Notes under the pieces: generated by a model
Seen by the model: only the letters and a program-made list of their open reading frames with translations
The model's database searches: none
Told to the model about the DNA's origin: nothing
Part shown: positions 56,674-64,000 of the stretch, one piece after another
Layout: every line of letters begins with the position of its first letter
How positions within the stretch are numbered: position 1 is the first letter of the stretch
Source: Calcarisporiella thermophila CBS 279.70
Taxonomy: Eukaryota > Calcarisporiellomycota
Length of the DNA stretch: 64,000 bases
Assembly (NCBI RefSeq): GCF_041956535.1
Contig: NW_027192213.1
Location: 261,926 to 325,925 of the forward strand
Direction: 5' to 3'
Program-made: the position numbers and the translations under genes

Positions 56674-58530
56674 GGAAGGAAGGGATGTTCTTGGTGAAGT
56701 ATACAACGTTGGTTGCCTCGTACTCTTGGATCGAGAGGACCAACTTTGTTTATGGAAAAGGAAGGAAATTGGATTAAAAGAATTTTTATGAGGAAGATTG
56801 AGCAGTTATAATTAGGAGGTTGATTATGCGCAGGCTCGAGGGGTAACTACCAGTATATGTAGAGGGGGGTATAGCTTGAAAGAGAAGAAAAGAAAAAAGA
56901 TTTAAAGGTTCATAGGTGAACTCAAAAAGTGATGAGAAAGCGAGTAGAAAGAAAGAGTACGAAAAAAGAAAATAAAGAAATACGAGGCTGCGACTGCGAT
57001 CGGTTGGCCCAGTGATTTTGATCAAAAGAAAAAAAATAATAAAATCTCTCGCTCGTTCCCACCCTATTTTCTCATTCAGGGCGGGCGCTCCCTCATCGCC
57101 CACATCGGCCCACTTTCTTCCCCCAATGCTACCGATGCACTCAGGACATATATATTCCCAAGATCGAAGCGCTCGATCACACTTCACCTTGCTGTGTCTT
57201 TCTCACTATAGAAGCAAACGGAAGATCACGCTAACGCTTTGAACTTTACCTTCTGCTAACCTAACCTACTATTGTGTATTCCTCGGTTCCTGTGCGCTTG
57301 TCGACACTAAATCGAGCACAAACCAATGGGATCTTCGAAAATAAGGCTGAGTCCATATTAAGGTAAAAAATCAATCGAAATAAATTTAGATTATTAATAG
57401 CTTACAGTAACAACCGGGAGCCACGAATCGTGAACACGCACGCCAGAGAAACTATGTGCGAATTTTGGTTGTGCACAATTTTCAAGCCGAGTGTGAGCGG
57501 CTATGTGGGGACCAACGTATGTCTTTTGTTACTTGATTACTCGGAATGGCAAAGGTGAATATGCCTAGAGAAAACAGGTATAACAAGCACCAAACGAAGT
57601 TTGAGAGATGACAAGAATGGCTCAAACTCCAAGGATGCATTAAATATTTTCAATGTTTATGTGTATAATCGTCCGCTTTCTTCCTAAAAGCATGCCACCA
57701 TGCCATCATTATTATATACTGTATGTCCACTTGAATATAAAGTTCCCATAAACGGAACTACCTTTTAAGGGTATCCTTAAGCTCATCCCTCATCCCATAC
57801 CAAAGAATCATAGTGCTATTAATGCTGGATAGGGGGAAATGGTTATTAACGCGTATATGCAAGTGCTTTGTCCTCTATTTTGAGGCATGATGTAAGGGTT
57901 ATGTTGTATGCAACACAATATACAACCCATTTTCTAACGCAATAAGCTACTCTATTTAACCATACTGATTTGTATTACTTAAATTCACTTGAAATTTTTT
58001 GAAACACATCACAGTGCAGATATATTCTGACAATAACAAAGGTATGGCCTAATGCAAACTAAAAATATATAAATGAATGAAGTGGGGTTTCAAAAATATT
58101 AATCACATTTCAAATGCGATCAATATGTGGTAGCTCTGATAGCTACAATTGTCCGCAGAATTGCACTAGCAAGACACACGAATCTACTCAGGTGCTGATA
58201 ACTTTTCGGAGATAAAAAACCAAATACCATATATGATCCGTCAGCCCACAATTGATTAATATCTTTGCCAGAAATGATAAGCATGCTAGCCCATTGCTCT
58301 GAAGAGAATATAAGCAATTCTAGGCAACATAGTCAATTACGGCAATCAATTCTCTAAATTATCTTCAAGCTTATATAAAGCGGGACATCTTTTAACACTA
58401 GTGAATGATTCATTGCATAGCCACTTCCTAGGCTTACATCTAAATTAAGGTTCAATTCCGCCTTTACGTAGAAAACTCATGGAATTATTACTAAGGCTGT
58501 TATGAAAACTGCCGCGAATTTTCAAACATA
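56674..58530. other. 1.86-kb AT-rich, gene-poor spacer
   Basis: The first 500 bases are the upstream region of the PAS-GATA gene, purine-rich on the plus strand. The remainder is AT-rich with no ORF of family character. No repeat family was recognised. Confidence 0.35.
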
Positions 58531-59762
58531 CTAACTTACCTTGAAGTTTCTATTGTACAAGAATATGGGTCGGAAGGGAACCCTCAATTCAATGGGTGGC
58601 AAATTTGAGCGCTGCTTCGGTGGAATAATACTTCCTCCGAAATTTATATCGAAATCCATTTTAACCTTGTTTTCAATAAGGATATACCCATTTACACGAT
58701 TGAAAACTATGGGGACGCTGAACATGTTATTTATCTTCACATGTGCCTTTGCTAAATGGTTGATGAAGTAGCCCATTGTCGGAAAGGCGTCGATGCGTGA
58801 AATGAAACTCTCTTTCAACGAAGGCAGACTGACCATGATATTCCACCCGTTCAATGCTGGCTTCAACAGATCTATGTCCGTCGTATTATACGATCCAATG
58901 GCAGTGAGTTTGGACGGTTTTTGCTCAACATAAGCTTTGATCAGTTCATTGGCAGCGGTAAGCTCCTCTCCTTGGGGATCAAAATTCATGCTCGCATTTA
59001 TCGTATTCACTCTATTAATCAGATTGAGGTTCGGTATTAACACAGTACCCACTCTCTTGTCGGCGAAAATAATGTTAAAAACTAGATTGCCCACTGAAGC
59101 TTCAAGCCCAGTAGGGTTCTCCATGATACCCGATATTGCGCAGATCATCTTCTCTGGTGTTGCTCCCGTGATATCAAAGCTTGTAACTTTATATGGTATT
59201 CCGTTGAATCGGTTAAGACCTGGAAAGTTAATCATGAACTCGAATTCCTTTGGTGTTCCTTGAGCCACACTCGTAGAAATCACATAGCTTCCTCGCAATT
59301 TCAGTGCAACTTCAGGCTCTCTTATTATCGATTTGTAAAAATTGGCGGCAGGGACGACTTGAGCTCCGTCAGTCAATACTGGGACGTCCTTGAAACGGGA
59401 AATAAAGCGAGTTGGACTTACAACAGTAACATTATGGTCATTAAAAGAGAAGCTAGAGACGGCGATATTGCTTTTTACAATGGTAATATTGATATGAAAG
59501 TCAGTTATGGGATCTGTGTTGGGAGAATGACTGAACTCAATCTGTTTAGACGATATCAGTGGCTCAGAAGAGTTGCTGGACGTAAAAGCAAATGCGATAT
59601 GCTTGACTGCTATGTAGGAAATAGACACGTCGCCTTTAAGTTGAATAGAGATCTGGTACATTAGCAGAAGTAAAATATTTGAACATGAAAATATATCTAA
59701 CCTCTCACTGAATTTATAATGAAAAGGACAAGCAAAGCAATATAAAGAGCAGAATATTGCAT
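58531..59762 (-). CDS. Secreted or membrane DUF3712-like protein
   Basis: A first exon, MQYSALYIALLVLFIINS (ATG 59762-59760), is an uncleaved or cleaved signal sequence. A GTGAGA donor joins it, in phase 0, to a long exon starting ISIQLKGDVSISYIAVKHIA. That exon contains FMINFPGLNRFNGIPYKVTS, AISGIMENPTGLEASVGNLV, FNIIFADKRVGTVLIPNLNL and NASMNFDPQGEE. These repeated 'NP-x-G-l-x-x-x-v-G-x-l-x-F-n' strands resemble the DUF3712/LEA-14-like domains of fungal membrane proteins (for example yeast Tag1). Here there is one signal segment and no second TM helix. Several NxT/S sites fit a secreted or lumenal location. The frame ends FKVS-stop at 58531, but AAG/GTAAGT there is also a good splice donor, so a short last exon may follow. 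Confidence 0.65.
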
Positions 59763-60959
59763 TTTAGTGCATTTGATCTATGAATGAAAATAATTCAAGC
59801 AAGTTGTGTTTATTTATGGGTAGAATGACAAGGGCATCTATGAAACCAAATGGAAATTCGCATATATTGCTATCCCCGGCTTTAAATGATTTTTTTTATC
59901 CTTCAATTAGCCCATATAAAACACCATTGAATGATCAAATGTTTGTAAATAGTAAATATATACATCATGGTATGTTAAATATATATGAACACTATTTAAA
60001 GTCTGTGATATTAGAATTGTCTCATAACAAGATATACTATTAAGTGTTAATCGAGTATAAGCATGTACAATTCCAAATTTGGTAATCCCTTGGCCAAATA
60101 ATTTTTTATAGGATATGAATCGAATTTACGGCCAAGTATAAGAGTGATGCTATAAACGGAAGCTAGAGATTTAATTAGAAAAAAAAATTGATAGAGAGTT
60201 TCTTAAATTTGTTTTGTAAATAATTATTGTTGTGCTTGACTATTCATTTATAAGAACACAACTCAGTAGGTGGGAAAAGAGTATATTTGCGGCTAATGAG
60301 TTTAAGTTCCGCTGAAGTTAATCTATGTAGTCGCAAGGAAACAGTAAGATGGTTTCATCCAAAAGATAATATCGAGTAATAGCTGCAGATTTATTGATAG
60401 TTCCAATATTCAGAAGCTCATATTGTCTCGGAAAGTGATCTATTATCAATTGCAAAAATGGAATTTACGGAAATGGTCGATAATGCGGGAAAAAGTCAGT
60501 AATCCTTTATATTGCCCGAAGTTTACTCCACTATATTACCATCTGTGGCATATGCAAAAAAGTGTAATATAAGCGAAGCTAAAAGGCTATTTAAATCAAT
60601 TGATTCCTATGCGGATAAATGGTACGATTAAAGAACTACATGATTCTAAGAAACTCGATTAAGTTTAAGTTGACCACAGGGAGTACTTGAAAGAGGCTGA
60701 GGAAAACCTATTTACCGTACAATAGCCAAAGGTTCTGGGATTGCTTTTAAATTTTGCTTATAAACCGCTTTAACTGAGCTTTGCATTGAGCGATGAACGA
60801 GCGTGTAGACTAGTCCAAAACTCTGTATAAACTTTTTTCTCATTAAAGATATAGACCGTCTGTTCAATACACTCACCTAGAAATCTATAAATACCCCACT
60901 ATAACAAGACAAAATGTTTCTATAACAACCTCTCGCTTATTACCTCATCTCTCTGTAAT
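59763..60959. other. AT-rich spacer with possible decayed sequence
   Basis: A plus-strand ORF with a true ATG at 59780 (87 codons to 60043, starting MNENNSSKLCLFMGRMTRAS) has no recognisable family. Sequence at 60250-60720 has coding-like pieces broken by stops but no match I can name. The last 80 bases hold the promoter of the cysteine-rich gene. Confidence 0.3.
60886..60893 (+). promoter_or_regulatory. TATA box of the cysteine-rich gene
   Basis: TATAAATA lies 74 bases before the ATG at 60960. The decayed copy has TATAAGTA 72 bases before its own ATG, so the element was duplicated along with the gene. Confidence 0.6.
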
Positions 60960-61214
60960 ATGCAGAAAGCAATTTTTGCCTACCTACTTTTGAGTCTCTT
61001 CTCCGTGGTTTTTGCTGGTCGCTGCTGGTATCCAGCCGATAAATGCCCAGGTGAAAGTTATACCGGTCAGGCCACTCGGGAATGTTGTATTAAGACAGGC
61101 GGGACAGTGCACGGGTCAGGAAGAAATGTAGAATGCAGCTACGCGGGAGGAAAGTTTAGGAAGTGCTGCCAGTCAGACTACGACTGTGATTCTGGATTGG
61201 TGAAGAGCGAGTAA
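60960..61214 (+). CDS. Small secreted cysteine-rich protein, 84 aa
   Basis: The N-terminus MQKAIFAYLLLSLFSVVFAG is a clear signal peptide with likely cleavage after Ala19 or Gly20. The mature part has eight Cys (22, 29, 42, 43, 59, 69, 70, 76) in the pattern C-x6-C-x12-CC-x15-C-x9-CC-x5-C, compatible with four disulfides. It is small, secreted and Gly/Ser-rich. I do not recognise the family. Such proteins in fungi include effectors, antimicrobial peptides and surface proteins; which applies here cannot be told. No intron is seen. A decayed tandem copy lies 0.74 kb downstream in the same orientation. Confidence 0.75.
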   Translation: MQKAIFAYLLLSLFSVVFAGRCWYPADKCPGESYTGQATRECCIKTGGTVHGSGRNVECSYAGGKFRKCCQSDYDCDSGLVKSE

Positions 61215-61953
61215 TTATTTGATTGCTTTATTCTTTGACTGGCATATCAGAACTATTAAACTGGTACTGAATATTAATAAATGATGTTCAATATTTGTAT
61301 TAAAGTAATTGCCAAATGAATTGTATCTTAGTTACTACAAAAGCAGCACAGACCAATTCCACCACACTTTTATTCGTGTACCTTTGACCTAGAGAGCTAC
61401 ATTATACATCATAGAAGAGTAGATGAAATAACAATGAGGCTAAAAAATCGAGCTAACTATTATTAACTAATATAATTTGACGCAATATTTCACTATAATT
61501 TTCTTTCTCTCTGAAATCTAAACTCTTACGCCAACTCCTAACGATGATGTCTACTCTTGCAGAAAGTTTAGCAACGTACGTAGCTGTTGGCCTAACGATT
61601 TTCCGATCCGAGTGCGCATCGATATCTAGGCGATTGATGTATATTGAAATCTACGCGTCTTGTTAATAAAAAGGAATTCTTGAGAAATGTCGTCTAACGG
61701 TAGAGCTTATAAAAGATTAGAAAAAGTCTTTTAAACTGCTTGTAAACATAATAAGACAATGCTTAGCATTGTACGCTGATGAATAGATAAAGCATTCATT
61801 ATTGAATGTCGTTCCCATCCATCTTTTCCCCGACTGAATATTGGACTACTTAACGGCTAATGAATTACTCTCTTAAATATCTATAAGTATTCCCTATGTT
61901 CAGATCAATATACTTCGATAACAACCACCGGTTATTTTGATTCATCTCTGAAA
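61215..61953. other. AT-rich spacer between the cysteine-rich gene and its decayed copy
   Basis: No ORF of note. The last 75 bases mirror the promoter and leader of the intact copy: a TATA-like element, then an AACAACC leader segment and TTCATCTCTG before the ATG. Confidence 0.4.
61882..61889 (+). promoter_or_regulatory. TATA-like element of the decayed copy
   Basis: TATAAGTA, 72 bases before the ATG at 61954, corresponds to TATAAATA of the intact gene. Confidence 0.45.
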
Positions 61954-62085
61954 ATGTATAGAATAATCATTGCCTACCTATTGTTGGCTCTTTCTCCCAT
62001 GGATATAATTGGTCATTGCTGGTAACCTGGTGTTAGGTGCCTTGGCAGATTGGTAGAGCGAGCTACTTTACGGTGCTGCCCTTAA
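61954..62085 (+). pseudogene. Decayed tandem copy of the cysteine-rich gene
   Basis: The ATG at 61954 opens a signal peptide like that of the intact copy (MYRIIIAYLLLALS against MQKAIFAYLLLSLF). The mature start HCW corresponds to RCW, but the next codon is TAA (62023-62025). Reading on, the first two Cys keep the x6 spacing counting the stop, and the CC pair appears after 11 instead of 12 residues, a loss of one codon. A second stop follows at 62083-62085, and the remaining Cys are lost. This is a tandem duplicate that has been inactivated. The intact copy is at 60960-61214. Confidence 0.8.
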
Positions 62086-62689
62086 GAAATGCAGACAAAT
62101 GAGTTTTTGAGTTAGCTTAAGTTATTTATGTAGTTATGTTTTATCTCCCATTCAATTATACTTTTCGGTTCTCAAACATATTTTTAATTTTCTCAGAATC
62201 TAAAAAGCAAGTAATTTTGAAACCGAATTTTAATGCTGAGTTTGGAAATCGAAACACCATTTTTTAATATTTCCTAAAATAAGTAGATGTCAATTGCAAT
62301 CATAATTGCATATTATTATACTTACTAGCTCTAGCAGTATTCTACTTTCATATCTATAATCTCACCGATTTCCACTTGTATTGAATACACCTCTTTGTAA
62401 AGGAGATATAGTAAAGGCGTAGAAATTTTACGGTTTACACAATCTTTATACATGTAAGCAACAATTGTCACAGCAATATGTCTGATTTCAATTACATGAA
62501 TATTATATGCAGTTACGGGACATTCCACTTTCAACCAGTGTATATTGAATTTTTTTTTGGATATTACGCTTCTTGTTTCTTTTCTCTGATTTATTACTTT
62601 CAATCAGGCTGCCTATAAATATTAAAAAAAAATTGGACACACATAGAATCTGAAATAATAGATAACAAGATATGATTAGAGTAGTTCAC
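62086..62689. other. AT-rich spacer next to the acyl-CoA oxidase
   Basis: Sequence between the pseudogene and the 3' end of the acyl-CoA oxidase gene. A 90-codon minus-strand frame (62331-62603) has no family signature, lacks a convincing start and may be chance. Confidence 0.35.
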
Positions 62690-64000
62690 TTATAATTTGG
62701 ATTTGCCTTTCACTTTATCTGTCCACAAGCCTATTTCTCCTCGAATCAAAGGCTTTAAATATTTCTCATATCCAATAATGACACCTCGTTCATCGGTCCC
62801 AAGTTCTCGATTGGCATTGAGTGGTTCATGTTCAAGCCACTCTACTAGCCGCTCGTATGCACGTCCATCATACGCTCCTAGTGCTGAGTTCAGCAAGAAA
62901 TCCTGACAATTGAGCGCATCTACAATCGACACAGCATTGGGTCGAATTTTTCGTAGGCAATCCTTTAGGCCCAAATGAACAAGCTTAGCTTGCTCGGGGC
63001 TAAAATATCCATCTTCTAAAAAGTCTACTAGTGACTGTTCCATCAAATGAAAAGCATAGAGATCTCGGAGATCTGAAAGAACAGCTTTCACGCCGGCTGA
63101 CGTTTTATGATCTAACTCGAGGATCTGATTTGTAAAATTTGATACTAGAAGAAGTTCACAGTGAGCATTGCTAGCACGGAAGCACTCGACATTCAGATCA
63201 TTCCAATCGGCGCCTTCCTTATTTGCTTTCGAGAGTTCGTGGACAAGTCGAGCGGCACGATGTTGAAAAGCATATAGCTGCAGAGTAGGATCATACATTT
63301 CGACAAGTGTGTGCGCATGACATCGTTCACGAGTGAATTCGTGCATATTTTTAAGCACAGATAAATAGGATATGGTTACTTGAGCCGAATCGTTTGAACT
63401 CAAACCTGCATTCAGCTCTCCATTTTCGTTCCTGAAAGCAAAAGTTGCTTTCATCAAATATCGCGCCGTTTGTTGGGTCAGCAAGTAACTATCCCCTTCA
63501 AAAGTTTGCACCGCACGGTATGTCCTCGAGTAGTCTTCGATTCCCGATGCCATGGAATATCCGTGGCCTCCCATGCACTTTCGGGCCTCTTCAATAGCCT
63601 GCGATGTTTTGAGGGAGGTATAGCTTTTAAGTCCAGAGCTATACGCATGCACATCAGCGAGCATCCTGAATTCTTTGCGATCTATTTCTTCATTTAGTTT
63701 GATGAACATTGATCGCATCCAAAAACTAGTGAACATGAAGGCAAAAGTTTGTGCCAGAAGAGGGAACAGCCTATATTGCTGCATGCTATAGTCAAGCACA
63801 GAAGGTTCAATATCGGACGTTTGCCTTGCTGTCCCCTGCCTCCTGACGGCGGAATATCGAATAGATATTGTGACTGCACGAGAGAGTGAATATGCCGCCG
63901 CCTGAACAAAAAACAATATATGAAACAATGAATAGGAAATTTTAATGAATTGTTTGAATTGAATGGGAAAAAAAATTAAAGACACTAGGGATCTACCTGT
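62690..64000 (-). CDS. Peroxisomal acyl-CoA oxidase, C-terminal part (cut by window edge)
   Basis: The enzyme carries out the first oxidation of peroxisomal beta-oxidation, making H2O2. The visible exon (62690-63901) covers the C-terminal two-thirds: AAAYSLSRAVTISIRYSAVR, then KCMGGHGYSMASGIEDYSRT, then QTFEGDSYLLTQQTARYL. The Glu of TFEGD is at the catalytic-base position of the family. The end VKGKSKL carries a perfect PTS1 signal (SKL), with the stop at 62690-62692. An intron at 63902-63996 precedes the last four bases of an upstream exon (63997-64000). The FAD-binding N-terminal part lies outside the window. Confidence 0.95.
   Translation of the reverse strand, partial: TGRSLVSLIFFPIQFKQFIKISYSLFHILFFVQAAAYSLSRAVTISIRYSAVRRQGTARQTSDIEPSVLDYSMQQYRLFPLLAQTFAFMFTSFWMRSMFIKLNEEIDRKEFRMLADVHAYSSGLKSYTSLKTSQAIEEARKCMGGHGYSMASGIEDYSRTYRAVQTFEGDSYLLTQQTARYLMKATFAFRNENGELNAGLSSNDSAQVTISYLSVLKNMHEFTRERCHAHTLVEMYDPTLQLYAFQHRAARLVHELSKANKEGADWNDLNVECFRASNAHCELLLVSNFTNQILELDHKTSAGVKAVLSDLRDLYAFHLMEQSLVDFLEDGYFSPEQAKLVHLGLKDCLRKIRPNAVSIVDALNCQDFLLNSALGAYDGRAYERLVEWLEHEPLNANRELGTDERGVIIGYEKYLKPLIRGEIGLWTDKVKGKSKL

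Noticed and set aside
62331-62603. 90-codon minus-strand ORF downstream of the acyl-CoA oxidase
   Set aside because: It has no convincing ATG start, AT-rich composition and no recognisable motif.

Overview
The window is nuclear DNA of a fungus. Almost every gene is split by short GT-AG introns of roughly 50-100 bases. It encodes typically fungal proteins: a Zn2Cys6 regulator, a PAS-GATA white-collar-like factor, a 161-residue tropomyosin, a Fic1/Inn1-like C2 protein, a DUF3712-like secreted protein and a Gpt2/Sct1-type acyltransferase. It also holds a homologue of ITFG2, a KICSTOR subunit that I know mainly from animals and that budding yeast lacks. Together with the dense introns this suggests an early-diverging (non-Dikarya) lineage, but I cannot name the species.

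Layout. 0.9-9 kb: VPS35 (-) and ITFG2-like (+) share a 238-base head-to-head promoter, followed by an intronless homeodomain gene (-). 9.8-20.5 kb: exportin-T (+), ribosomal protein S23 (+), pterin carbinolamine dehydratase (-) head-to-head with the spindle-checkpoint gene MAD1 (+), and a mitoribosomal SOD-fold protein (-). 20.7-25.6 kb: C2/proline-rich cytokinesis protein (-), an acidic protein with an RVxF-type motif (-), and S-adenosylmethionine decarboxylase (-), which has one candidate upstream ORF. 26.9-34.7 kb: ALG9 (+), a tandem-UBC E2 enzyme (+), and mitochondrial processing peptidase alpha (+). 35-40.7 kb: p24 cargo receptor (-), an unrecognised two-TM protein (-), glycerol-3-phosphate acyltransferase (+), tropomyosin (+). 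40.9-48.7 kb: KRI1 (-), COX12/COX6B (-), ATP4 (-), RINT1/TIP20 (+). 50.2-56.7 kb: Zn2Cys6 factor (+), COX13/COX6A (+), PAS-GATA factor (-). 56.7-62.7 kb is AT-rich and gene-poor. It holds only a DUF3712-like secreted protein, a small secreted cysteine-rich protein and a decayed tandem copy of the latter. The right edge cuts a peroxisomal acyl-CoA oxidase (-).

The genes are mostly housekeeping and do not form one pathway. Recurring themes are endomembrane traffic (VPS35, RINT1, p24), mitochondria (MPP alpha, COX12, COX13, ATP4, mitoribosomal protein) and cell division (MAD1, C2 protein, tropomyosin). By eye, base composition shifts from GC-richer genes on the left (to about 25 kb) to AT-rich genes and spacers on the right. 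The least explained items are the fungal ITFG2 homologue, the cysteine-rich gene with its decayed sister, the decarboxylase uORF and the E2 with a dead second UBC fold. No tRNA, rRNA, CRISPR array or intact transposon was recognised. CDS coordinates are start-to-stop spans including introns; splice sites were placed by eye.
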